In this document: positions 29,101-35,958 of the stretch, one piece after another
Position numbering within the stretch: position 1 is the first letter of the stretch
Layout: every line of letters starts with the position of its first letter
Assembly (NCBI RefSeq): GCF_900105055.1
Contig: NZ_FNTA01000004.1
Span: 6,107,501-6,171,500, forward strand
Length of the DNA: 64,000 bases
Origin: Amycolatopsis lurida
Lineage (GTDB): Bacteria; Actinomycetota; Actinomycetes; Mycobacteriales; Pseudonocardiaceae
Reading direction: 5' to 3'
Position numbers and translations under genes: made by a program
The notes under the pieces: generated by a model
Seen by the model: only the letters and a program-made list of their open reading frames with translations
What the model was told of the DNA's origin: nothing
The model's database searches: none

Positions 29101-29493
29101 TTGCTGCCCGCGCACATGCACCCGGAAAAGGTTACCGCAGTGGACAGCCTGCCACTCACCGCCAACGGCAAGGTCGACCGAGCCGCGATCGCGACCATCG
29201 CCCGAGAGGCGGATCAGGCCGGTTCGCTGGCACCCGTCGGCGCCTTGGAGACAACGATCGCGGAGATCTGGACCAATTTGCTCGAACTCGACCACATCGG
29301 ACGCGAGCAGAACTTCTTCACGCTCGGCGGAGATAGTCTTCGTGCCACTAGGCTCATAGCGGCAATGCGCACCAGACTCGGCTTCACTCTGTCACTTTCC
29401 ACTCTGTATGCGGCGCCGACCGTCGAAGCCGTGGCGCGTGCCGTCTCGGCCCAGATCGCGCTCGGCGAGGAGATGGACGAAGGGATCGTATGA
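23194..29493 (+). CDS. Loading NRPS: ArCP-Cy-A-PCP-Cy-A-PCP
   Basis: 2,099 residues, GTG start overlapping the ligase stop. Aryl carrier domain with Ser41 (LGLDSI); Cy1 with D221xxxxD226xxS; A1 with YTSGSTGEPKG at 664; PCP1 Ser1046 (GGDSL); Cy2 with D1225xxxxD1230xxS; A2 with FTSGSTGEPKG at 1667; PCP2 Ser2048. No epimerase, MT or thioesterase is present. The specificity code of A2 is DLYNLSLIW(K), cysteine. A1 reads DLYNLGLIH(K), a cysteine-like frame with Gly and His where threonine codes have them, so Thr or Cys. The C-terminus is short and acidic (LGEEMDEGIV), suited to the docking domain of the other NRPS. Product: salicylate with two fused azoline rings. Confidence 0.93.
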   Translation: MTTKRPCALPDPLAELVADLLDMSVEEIGEHENLIELGLDSITMMRLAGAWRKAGVDVTFADLVATPTLAAWRAVLAVEFGETAQPDVKIDEAAPFALALMQHAYWVGRAPGQRLGGVDAHFYHEFDGADVDPEQLETAVRALFVRHGMLRAVVLDDGTQRVLAETPWPGLRVHPWVDQSTLDERRASLSHRKMDIGSGEVFDIQLSLLPEGGTRMHVNLDMIVADALSLRVILADLARSYAGETLAPLTYSYPRYLAERRNSGKEAAREHWTARLPTMPGAPQLPATHVGGEPAVARHHRWLRPESVRAVERSARRHGLTTAMALAAVFAETLTAWSAEPQFMLNLPLFDRQPLHDEVDSLVGDFTSSLLLEWDGAAPGSFADRASLLQQRFHADVAHTGYSGVEVLRDLTRLHGEQMLAPVVYTSALGLGELFAPEVTGTFGQAAWIISQGPQVWLDAQVTELDGGLLVNWDLREDVFVPGVPEAMFAAYSALLDRLIEDEDAWSEPPDLVPAAQLLARAEVNDTKVVRRARRLHDSFFYHATVCPDALAVICNGQSVTYGELAEHALRIAGHLTAEGAGPGHLVAVSLPKGPDQVAAVLGVLAAGAAYLPLGVDQPAARRERILATAGVTLLLDDLAPASGTQPLAEPMSGDESALAYVIYTSGSTGEPKGVEITHAAAANTVDDLNHRFGIGAEDRTLALSELEFDLSVYDLFGPLSAGGAVVCVRDSGRRDAFVWVDSLVRHRATVLNCVPALLDMVLTVAQEPLPLRVVLLGGDRVTTDLPGRLAEYAPECRFAGLGGTTETAIHSTVCEVATVDPEWTCVPYGKPLDNVKCRVVDPLGRDRPDGVAGELWIGGAGVARGYRGDPVRTREKFLEFAGTRWYRTGDRARYLPDGGLEFLGRDDHQVKIRGHRVELGEVEAALNAHPGVTGAAVVVTVSSRLAAAVTGTAGSAALKDFLMEWLPASMRPDVISVFPSLPLTANGKIDRGLLSQRLDDHRGEEVAVTAPDGEVERLVAAAWADVLPNAEIGREHDFFALGGDSLLATRLIGKLRAAGLSGISLSDLFARPVLAEFAAGLTLSSVQDVPFALAADPANRHEPFPPTEVQRAYWLGRDEGFTLGGVGCHFYREYDVDDLDLSRLETAVNRLVRRHEMLRAVFDESGDQRVLPEVPWFRVELIDGGFDELRATTSHTLFDPAVWPLFTVRAARSGRRTRLAVGMDNLVLDALSILNFYVELASLYENPDIELPPIGVSFRDYVLGVERAGADRAEAYWSGLLPDLPPAPRLPLAKDPDAVVVPWFDRRSATVEPARWRVIVDRSREHGLTPSAVLMTAFAEVLGRWSACSDLTINVTLFDRKEVHPDIDRVLGDFTSLLLVACRPTPDGTWLDRVRQVQEELWGALDHRDVSAVWVLRELARTTGDPNTTMPVVFTSALGVSADPPPGSTLFADNVWGVSQTPQVWLDHQVIEVDGGVQLNWDAVEELFPPGLLDDMFEAYLTLVDRLATAPWQEPVPDLLPARQREVRAAVNATGCPVPEGALHTDFFRLAAEEPDRMAVVGALTYGELADRALRLAAALGQRGAVPGGTVAITLPKGPDQLIAVLGVLAAGCTYVPIGVDQPSARRARMLDLAGVDLVVTADLLAQPADPLPACRPAAELAYVIFTSGSTGEPKGVEITHRAALNTIADVNGRFAVGREDRLLAVSALDFDLSVYDIFGPLSVGGAVVTIGEDDRRDAHRWNELVTAHGVTIWNTVPALLDMLLVAAVEELPLRIVLVSGDWVGLDLPGRLSARAPECRFIALGGATEAAIWSNFNEVVLVDPAWTSIPYGTPLRNQRFRVVDNIGRDCPDWVTGELWIGGEGVAQGYRGASEQTAAHFVEYSTRDRWYRTGDLGRYWTDGTLEFLGRVDQQVKIRGHRIELGEIEAAFEATPGVVRAAASVTTDRRLVAAVVTRTSVELVQSHVATLLPAHMHPEKVTAVDSLPLTANGKVDRAAIATIAREADQAGSLAPVGALETTIAEIWTNLLELDHIGREQNFFTLGGDSLRATRLIAAMRTRLGFTLSLSTLYAAPTVEAVARAVSAQIALGEEMDEGIV

Positions 29494-29606
29494 GGTCCCG
29501 CACCGGAGATACTTCTGCATGGCGCGAGTCGTCTGCCACGACGTTCCTTTCGGTGCAAGTTCTTGAGGAAGCGGAGGTACGTGCCGAAGAGGTGGCTGCG
29601 CTGTAG
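29490..29606 (+). CDS. 38-residue ORF translationally coupled to the NRPS stop
   Basis: An ATG at 29490 overlaps the NRPS stop codon in the same ATGA manner as most genes of this operon, and opens a 38-codon frame ending at TAG 29604-29606. It contains an acidic helix-like tail (VLEEAEVRAEEVAAL). No family is recognised. It may be a genuine micro-ORF, a start remnant of a further operon gene lost by deletion or by the nearby IS, or chance. Only the overlap and the operon habit support it. Confidence 0.3.
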   Translation: MRSRTGDTSAWRESSATTFLSVQVLEEAEVRAEEVAAL

Positions 29607-29732
29607 TCTCTTTGTGGTCAGCAGTCGCCGGGATGATCACAGATCATCGCCTAGCTCTGAGGACTCCGAGGACCGAGAGGATGAACGCCGCGGCAGCCGC
29701 CCTGGGGCAGCCGTGACGCCGCCAATTTTTGT

Positions 29733-29767
29733 CCAGCGGACGCTGCGGGATTCCGTGCGTCCGCTGG
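29733..29767. other. Strong hairpin downstream of the metallophore operon
   Basis: Perfect 10-bp arms (29733-29742 and 29758-29767) around a 15-base loop. No T-run follows on the plus strand (an AATTTTT run precedes it), so it is not a textbook intrinsic terminator but could stop or stabilise the 3' end of the operon transcript. The rest of 29607-29861 shows a small inverted repeat (GATGATC-ACA-GATCATC, about 29632-29648) and no convincing gene. Confidence 0.4.
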
Positions 29768-29861
29768 TCGACAGCGTCAACCGACATGGCGCCGACTCCG
29801 CTGGTGTTGCCGACGACAGCCATGTGAGCCGTACCTGCATGTCGACCGTGTCCGCCGAAAC

Positions 29862-31240
29862 CTAGTACTCCAGCCGCACTTCGTGATTAGTGGTCTGTCT
29901 TCGCTGGTAGTGGGCTTGCCGGGCCCGGTGTTGATGGCGTCGGCGCCAGTGTGACCAGGCCCAGGTCGCGAGGCGGTCGAGCGGGGTGGTGATCAGGTGT
30001 GCCAGGAGACGCTTGACCTCGCCCAGTGTGATTGGGATGAGGCCGCTATCAGGGCTTTTGGGGCTATCGCGGCGGTGACGGCCAGGTAGGTATGGGCGAG
30101 CATGGCCAGGGTGATGTGCCGGTACCAGGCGTCGTAGCGGCGTACCTGGTACTGATCCAGGCCGATGTCGGTCTTAGCGGTCTGGAAGCAGTCCTCGATC
30201 GCCCAGCGTGCCCCAGCGACCCGGATTAGTTCCTGATCGATCGTTCCTGTTGGGGCGCAACACAAGTAGTAGGCGATCTCATACTTTCCTTTACTGTTGC
30301 GGGTCAACGAACGGCGGGCGAGTAACCAGCGGCCCCAGACGGGTGGAGTGGTGTCGGAATAGGTGGGTAGTTCGGCGACGGCCCAGTCGAACATCCGTGG
30401 TCCTTTGGCGCCGTCTCCACAGCTTCGGCGTTTCCACGCGTCAGCGGGTGCGTGGGCGACGAGCGCGTCGGCGCGGGACGTGCCGGCCACCGCGGGGATG
30501 GTCTGGCTGCTGGGCACGGCCACGACATAGCCGATCCGCTGATCTTCCAGCCAGCGACGGAATTTCGAGTCACCGCCGTAGGCTTCGTCGGCGGTGACCC
30601 AGGTGGCGGGCACGCCGGCGTCCAGAGCACGGGCGAGCATCCGCTGCGCGAGCACGGGTTTGGTCGCGAACTCGACCTCGTCGGGAACCGCTGCCTCGCG
30701 GCAGCGTTCCCTGTCGCTGGTCCAGGATTTCGGCACATACAGCTCGCGGTCGATCAAGGTGCGTCCTTTGCTTGTGGCATAAGCACAAAACACGCCGAGC
30801 TGGCAGTTCTCGATGCGTCCGGCAGTGCCGGAATACTGGCGTTGCACCCCAGCAGATTTGGTGCCCTTCTTGAGAAATCCGGTCTCGTCCACAATCAACA
30901 CACCGTCACGCTCACCCAGGTGACTGATCGCGTAGTCGCGGACATCATCACGGACGCCGTCAGCGTCCCAGGCCGCCGCGTTGAGCAGACGTTGCATACC
31001 ATCCGGGGTGATATCCCCGGCAGCCTCGGCCAGTGTCCACCCGTTCTTGCCGGCCAGCGGCGCAAGCAAGCCACGCACATAGGCACGGGCCCTGCGTCGA
31101 GGTTCAGCCCGATGAAACCGTCCCGCGACCTGCGCAAACAGGTCATCCAACCCGGTAACCCAGGCAGCCAGATCATCATCACTCAGCACAAGATCGACAC
31201 ACTACCCGACCATCATCACAAAGTGCGGCTGAAGTACTAG
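29862..31240 (-). mobile_element. IS701-family insertion sequence with CTAG target duplication
   Basis: The element runs from about 29866 to 31236. Ends match as inverted repeats: left TACTCCAGCCGCACTTCGTG, right (reverse complement) TACTTCAGCCGCACTTTGTG, two mismatches in 20. Both are flanked by CTAG (29862-29865 and 31237-31240), a 4-bp target duplication. One transposase gene fills it on the minus strand. It separates the metallophore operon from the accessory island. The ends and the target resemble those of the element beginning at 63712, but the two proteins differ. Confidence 0.9.
29993..31189 (-). CDS. IS701-family DDE transposase, C-terminus in the -1 frame
   Basis: 398 residues from a GTG start in the zero frame. 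The body is a DDE transposase of the IS701 family (VLIVDETGFLKKG, AVPDEVEFATKP, TADEAYGGD, GARWAIEDCFQTAK). The last 20 residues look wrong for the family, while the -1 frame continues naturally (SPDSGLIPITLGEVKRLLAHL) for 64 codons to a TAG at 29862-29864 inside the CTAG target repeat. The switch falls on the heptamer C CCA AAA at 30062-30056 in correct phase for -1 slippage. A fused product would be about 442 residues, normal for the family. Either programmed frameshifting or a recent indel explains it. Confidence 0.85.
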   Translation of the reverse strand: MLSDDDLAAWVTGLDDLFAQVAGRFHRAEPRRRARAYVRGLLAPLAGKNGWTLAEAAGDITPDGMQRLLNAAAWDADGVRDDVRDYAISHLGERDGVLIVDETGFLKKGTKSAGVQRQYSGTAGRIENCQLGVFCAYATSKGRTLIDRELYVPKSWTSDRERCREAAVPDEVEFATKPVLAQRMLARALDAGVPATWVTADEAYGGDSKFRRWLEDQRIGYVVAVPSSQTIPAVAGTSRADALVAHAPADAWKRRSCGDGAKGPRMFDWAVAELPTYSDTTPPVWGRWLLARRSLTRNSKGKYEIAYYLCCAPTGTIDQELIRVAGARWAIEDCFQTAKTDIGLDQYQVRRYDAWYRHITLAMLAHTYLAVTAAIAPKALIAASSQSHWARSSVSWHT

Positions 31241-31248
31241 GCGTTGTT

Positions 31249-32205
31249 CTAGTCGTTGTTCAGCTCGACGAAGGTTGTCAGGCGTTCGAGTTGCAGGGGC
31301 CAGTTGGTGCCGAAGTGCTGGTTCAGCAGGAGTACGAGGTGTTGCCCATCGAGTAGCTCGAGGCGGGTGTCACGGCGCGCTTCGTCGCGTACGTCGGGGC
31401 TGAAACGTGAGTTCGTGACGAACACAGCCTTGGTGCACTTCTCCTCGCCGGCGACGTAGGCGTGTTTGTGGACGGGGTCAACGCCGATGGTCCGACGTGA
31501 GAGCTTGCACTGAATTGAGAGCTTTTCGTGTCGACCGGGTTCGTCGCTGGTGGCGAGGACGTCGATACCGCCGTCTTTTACTTCGCGGGTAAGGGTCACG
31601 GTGTAGTCCATGCGTTGGTAGAGGTTGGCCACCACATGCTCGAACTGGCGCGGGGTGAGTCCGGTGAGCAGGTCGATGCGTTCCTGGGTGTCTTCGGGTA
31701 GGCCGATGTAGTAGGCCCTGATCAGAGCGGCGGCGTCACACAGTGCGACGAGGCGGCCGTCTGGCAACACGGTCGCGTGGCAGTCGAGATAGGCGCTAAT
31801 GACACGCAGTGCGCTGTCCGGTGAGGTGTTGAGCAGGTCGAGTACCCAGGTGATGCCCTCCCAGGGATAGGGCACGGTCCATTCGACGTCGGTGCCGTGC
31901 TCACGAATCTGCCGGACCCGGTGGTTGTCGAGCAGCTGGTAGTCGCGTAGCCGCCGCCAGTACTCGGTGTCAGGAGATGAGCTGTGCTCGCCTTGCTCTA
32001 GCCGGACGATATCGATCCCTAGTGGGCCGGAGTGCACAAGTAAACACCGCAGGACGTCGCGGATCTCCTCGTCATCCCACTCGCGGCATCGTGCGAGCAT
32101 CTGCTCTAGCTCCGCTGGATGGAGCATGCCGCGTTCAACGATCTCGTGGACGTCAACGTCGCGGGTAGCGGGCTCATTGGAGTAACTGACAGTACGCGGT
32201 GTCAT
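31249..32205 (-). CDS. Mrr-like restriction endonuclease
   Basis: 318 residues from ATG 32205; a longer frame from 32298 adds 31 residues that look unlike protein and lacks a ribosome-binding site. The C-terminal 139 residues form an Mrr-type PD-(D/E)XK nuclease: LTPRQFEHVVANLYQRM near 183, GGIDVLA with Asp215, and the catalytic QCK at 232-234. The N-terminal 180 residues are helical and of unknown family and may recognise DNA or modifications. Mrr enzymes typically cut methylated foreign DNA. The gene lies 8 bases from the IS701 end and reads toward it. No methyltransferase accompanies it, which fits a type IV enzyme. Confidence 0.8.
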   Translation of the reverse strand: MTPRTVSYSNEPATRDVDVHEIVERGMLHPAELEQMLARCREWDDEEIRDVLRCLLVHSGPLGIDIVRLEQGEHSSSPDTEYWRRLRDYQLLDNHRVRQIREHGTDVEWTVPYPWEGITWVLDLLNTSPDSALRVISAYLDCHATVLPDGRLVALCDAAALIRAYYIGLPEDTQERIDLLTGLTPRQFEHVVANLYQRMDYTVTLTREVKDGGIDVLATSDEPGRHEKLSIQCKLSRRTIGVDPVHKHAYVAGEEKCTKAVFVTNSRFSPDVRDEARRDTRLELLDGQHLVLLLNQHFGTNWPLQLERLTTFVELNND

Positions 32206-32598
32206 GCGGAGAGTGTAGTCGGCGAGCGTGACTGTCGCTGCTATTGCGGGAGGCACTTGCCTGCCCCCATGGGTGGGGCGACGATGTGACTTGAGCATAA
32301 AGGGTTGGGCTGCGGCGCTCTGAGTTCAAGCTCTCTAGCGTCCGCCGAGGTAGCAGTGTTGCGCTGTACGACAGCCTTTGGGTTAGGTCGTGCTTGCATC
32401 TTGGTGAGGTGCAGGGCGCCAGCTCACCACTTGATTGTCGCTGTCCGCTGCCTTCTGCTACGCAGCGCTACTAGTAACGTAACTAGAAAGGGGCGGTATA
32501 GCCCCTGACCTGCGGAAACTAGGTCTGCTAGGCGGCTACTATTAACTATGGTTAACCGTGTGCGCAGCGGCTGCTAGACGAGGTTTAGAGTACGCGCT
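32206..32598. promoter_or_regulatory. Divergent intergenic region with two inverted repeats
   Basis: 393 bases between divergent genes. It holds CTAGT-AACGTA-ACTAG (32471-32486) and TTAAC-TATG-GTTAA (32542-32555), both short palindromes in locally AT-rich DNA just upstream of the gene at 32599. They are positioned as operators or promoter elements. No coding frame is convincing. Confidence 0.35.
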
Positions 32599-34029
32599 GT
32601 GACTGCCAACGAGGTCGATCAGGCGCTGGTAGCTGGCCCTGAACAGGTCGGACCGCGGTTGATCGCTGCCGCCGAAGACCAGTGGTTTGACCGCAAATCG
32701 TCTCGGATGGCGGCCAAGGACCTAGCTCCTGCGCTGGTGGCGTTCGCTAACGCCGACGGCGGCACGGTCGTCGTTGGCCTGCACAGTGGCAAGGTGCAGG
32801 GGTTCGCAGCTAACCGTGCCAAGCTGAACGACTTTCGCCAAGCCCCCTTCGACTTCACCGCGCCGCCTGTGAGGGCAACGTTTGAAGAGGTCGCCTGCGT
32901 CAACGAGGCAGGCGACCCCGACGTGTTGCTAGTGATCCGGATCGACCCAAGCGAGCGGGTGCATGAGACCCAAGCCGGCGACTGCTACCTACGGATAGGT
33001 GACGAGAGCCGGAAGCTGACATTCGGCCAAAGACAAGAGCTGCAGTACGAGAAGGGGCAAAGCCATTACGACGGCGAAGTAGCAGAGGGCGTCGACCTGA
33101 CCCATGTCGACGGCAACCTGCTCAACTTCTACCGAAGAGCCACGGGCGCCTCGACGGTCACGAAGATCCTGCAGGCTCGTAGCCTATTGACCCGCGACGG
33201 CAAGCTAACCAACGGCGGTTACTTGCTGTTCGGCCGAGCACCAGGCGACCTGTTTCCGCAGGCATACGTGCGTATCTTGCGATTCCTCGACATCGAGCGT
33301 GGTACCGGTGCCAGGCTGAACATCGAGGAAGGCATGGACCTGCGCATCGAGGGACCCATCCCTACTGTGGTGCAGCGGGCCAGTGACGAGATCGAGCGCT
33401 TGGTGCCGAAGAAGCGGGCCCTGCTGCCGGATGGAAAATTTGGTCCGACTCCGATCGTGCCGCGAGATGCGTGGTTGGAAGGGTTGGTGAACGCGGTCAT
33501 CCACCGCTCCTACAGTCTCGCTGGTGATCACATTCGGGTGGAGATCTATCCGAATCGGATTGAGATCGAAAGCCCTGGCAGGTTTCCGGGGTTGGCGAGT
33601 CCGAATAACCCGTTGGAGATCAGTCGTTTTGCGCGTAACCCGCGGATTGCGCGGGTGTGTGCGGATCTGCGAATCGGGCAAGAGCTCGGTGAAGGTATTC
33701 GACGGATTTTCGCTGAGATGCGTCGAGTGGGGTTGACTGATCCGATCTATCGGCAGACCGCGGGCACGGTTCGGCTGATTCTGGTGAACCTGCCGAGTAT
33801 TGATCCGCGGATCGCGGCTCAGCTGCCTCCGGACAGCCAGCGGGTGCTTGAAATCTTGAGGTCGGCCGGTGGGTCACTGGGTACCGGCGACATTGTGGAC
33901 GAGTTAGGGATGAGCCGCCCCGCCACGATGACACGGCTGAAGGCGCTGCGGAAGTTTGGGTTGGTGCGCCGGGTTGGTAGGTCACCGCAAGACCCCCGAG
34001 CGGTGTGGGAGCTGCTCGACGGTTCGTAG
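32599..34029 (+). CDS. Schlafen/AlbA_2-domain ATP-binding regulator
   Basis: 476 residues from GTG. The N-terminal AlbA_2 (Schlafen-like) domain is at about 25-135 (WFDRKSSRM, LVAFANADGGTVVVGL). The middle carries a GHKL-type ATP-binding segment (LVNAVIHRSYS near 296, IEIESPGRFPG near 328). The C-terminus (about 415-476) is a winged helix (VDELGMSRPATMTRLKALRKFGLVRRVG). This is the common architecture of RecG-like transcription-regulator/ATPase proteins found in defence islands and as toxin- or stress-linked regulators. The substrate is unknown. Divergent from the Mrr gene. Confidence 0.8.
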   Translation: MTANEVDQALVAGPEQVGPRLIAAAEDQWFDRKSSRMAAKDLAPALVAFANADGGTVVVGLHSGKVQGFAANRAKLNDFRQAPFDFTAPPVRATFEEVACVNEAGDPDVLLVIRIDPSERVHETQAGDCYLRIGDESRKLTFGQRQELQYEKGQSHYDGEVAEGVDLTHVDGNLLNFYRRATGASTVTKILQARSLLTRDGKLTNGGYLLFGRAPGDLFPQAYVRILRFLDIERGTGARLNIEEGMDLRIEGPIPTVVQRASDEIERLVPKKRALLPDGKFGPTPIVPRDAWLEGLVNAVIHRSYSLAGDHIRVEIYPNRIEIESPGRFPGLASPNNPLEISRFARNPRIARVCADLRIGQELGEGIRRIFAEMRRVGLTDPIYRQTAGTVRLILVNLPSIDPRIAAQLPPDSQRVLEILRSAGGSLGTGDIVDELGMSRPATMTRLKALRKFGLVRRVGRSPQDPRAVWELLDGS

Positions 34030-34077
34030 CCCTCGCATCATTGACACGCATCTACGCGATGCTGGGTCTGTGGCTGG

Positions 34078-34725
34078 CTAACGCCGCCTTGCGCGGCGGA
34101 GTAGAGCTTGACGCGCCGTGCCCGCACGGCGAAATAGCGTCTGCCACTGGCGTCGTAACCAGCCAGGCCGGTGGAGCTGCTCGAGTGTGTCGTCGACAGT
34201 GCTGCGGAAATCGTGGATGCGGCTATCAAAGGTGATGTGATGCTTCCACTCCTTGGTATTTCCGACAGACGCGAGCAGGTCGGCAACGCCCTCACGAAGC
34301 TGATCGGCGGCACGCTGTAATGGCTGATCCCCGAGTAGTGAGACCGCTATTAACGCGCTCAGCAGGCGACTGGTCGGCGCGGCGAGCGCGATTTGTGCAG
34401 CGTGCTCGCGGTCGCGGTGAAAACTGTGGGCTGCACGGAGTGCGGTGGGGGCAGCTTTCCTCCAGTCTCGGCCGGCGACGATGAGTTCGGTTGCCGCAAC
34501 TGCAATGGTCGGCAATGCCGTCGTGCGGCGGCCCCACTGCAACTGGTAGGTCGTGAGTGCTGTTTGCAGCTCGCCGACAGCCGCGAGGGCTTCGCCGGCC
34601 ACCGTGGCGATGTGCCGCTGCCGCTCGAGCCGGATGGTGCGTTGCTGTACGCGCAGCGCGCCTCGGTAGCCGAGGTAGACGCCTGTGAGGGTTGCTGCTG
34701 CGGTGATGAGGGGTGGCCACTCCAT
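34078..34725 (-). CDS. Hypothetical protein with one N-terminal membrane segment
   Basis: 215 residues. One hydrophobic segment at residues 5-25 (PLITAAATLTGVYLGYRGAL) is followed by a basic stretch (RVQQRTIRLERQR) and a long helical, alanine- and arginine-rich body ending in RRAGTARQALLRRARRR. The topology suggests a cytosolic helical domain anchored in the membrane. No family is recognised. It converges on the AlbA_2 gene (49-base gap). Confidence 0.55.
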   Translation of the reverse strand: MEWPPLITAAATLTGVYLGYRGALRVQQRTIRLERQRHIATVAGEALAAVGELQTALTTYQLQWGRRTTALPTIAVAATELIVAGRDWRKAAPTALRAAHSFHRDREHAAQIALAAPTSRLLSALIAVSLLGDQPLQRAADQLREGVADLLASVGNTKEWKHHITFDSRIHDFRSTVDDTLEQLHRPGWLRRQWQTLFRRAGTARQALLRRARRR

Positions 34726-34801
34726 CGGAGCATCTTGCCCGAACGGTGCCGGTACACGGCCTGCAGGTCATGGGGTGATCTGTGGCAATGAAGGGCGCTG
34801 G

Positions 34802-35680
34802 TTAGAAACGTCCGTGCAGGTATCGCTTCTTCGGAGTTTTCAGCAGGGCGAGTGTCGAGTCGTAGGTGACGCGGTAGCGGATGGTGTCATCGTCGATGGG
34901 GCCGGTGACCGTACGAGGGTTGGTTTCGTACTCGAGCTCGTTGGTGTCGAAGTTGCGTCCTGCGAGTGTGACGGGTGTGGCGACGACCTCCGCGTGCCAG
35001 ATGGTCGCTACTCGTTCGTCCGCGCGAGAATCGCAGACAACGTAGAACCCGGAACGAGCGATGGCGCGACTGGTGAACACCTCGATATCGAGGGTGACGA
35101 GCGCTCGCACGTAGCGTCGCCACGCTGGGATCGGCGGCACCGGGCTGCTGGTCCAGTCCCGATATCGGGTGCCGAGGTTGTATATGGTGATCCATTCGGC
35201 CGAGCTGCGTCGGTCGATCCACTCGAACGTGACTTCGCCGCCTGCGGGCAGGATGGCATAGCTGAGTTGGACCTCGACGCCGTCGAGCAGGAACAGCGAC
35301 TGGTTGCGGTAGCTGTACCACGTGGTGCGGCGAGACTGGGGGTGATCGTGCAGCGTGAGCAGCAGTTCGTTGTCGGTGTTGTTGACCAAGCGACCGCGGG
35401 CGACGATTTCGGCGCTCTCAGGTTCGTAGGTGGTGGCCCAGAGCTAGGCTTCGCTCTGCAGTAGACCACCTTCGAGTGCCGTAGGCGGGCGGAATTCAAC
35501 TTCGGTCAGGGTCAATGTGGCTGCTGGGGTGTAGTTGGCGCGGGCGTTTTCGTAGTTGACTTGCCCCAGGACGCTGGCGACGTCGAGTGATTGCTTCCCG
35601 GTACGGGTGTTGCGCCTGTTGTAGAGCAGCGATCCGAGCGCGATCACCACCGATGCCGCGCTGAGCCACGTCGCGTACAT
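34802..35680 (-). pseudogene. Membrane-anchored hypothetical protein interrupted by one in-frame amber codon
   Basis: ATG 35680 (GGGGGGCAAG ribosome-binding site) opens a frame with a membrane segment (MYATWLSAASVVIALGSLLY) that stops at TAG 35446-35444 after 78 codons. The same frame continues without another stop to 34802, and the sequence right after the stop (LWATTYEPESAEIVARGRLV, then NNTDNELLLTLHD) reads as the continuation of a beta-rich domain. Restoring the TAG gives a protein of about 292 residues: one membrane anchor plus a beta domain. The 3' part alone could start at GTG 35389 (195 residues). It is either a recent nonsense mutation, a sequencing error, or read-through. Family unknown. 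Confidence 0.65.
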
Positions 35681-35958
35681 ACTTGCCCCCCGAGGTCTAG
35701 CGCGATTGATCTTGCATTCGAGGATGCCACGTGTCCGGCTGCAGGACGGGTGCTCACGGCACGGAGCAGCGCCCATGCCCTCGGCCGCGGCGAGCTGCTT
35801 CACGGCGGGGATTCTCTTGCTCTGCTCACCAGTACTTCCCTGTCGAACGTCCTGGTGTCACCCGCTTGGCGGTAGCGAGTAACGTGGCTGTGACCTGGAG
35901 ATTTTGGTCTCGCTTGAGTGGCTGACGTGGTGAAGATCGGCTACTAGGCTCTGTGGTT

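Noticed and set aside
29563..29865. 100-codon plus-strand frame between the NRPS and the IS
   Set aside because: Low-complexity, no ribosome-binding site, runs through a hairpin into the IS border.
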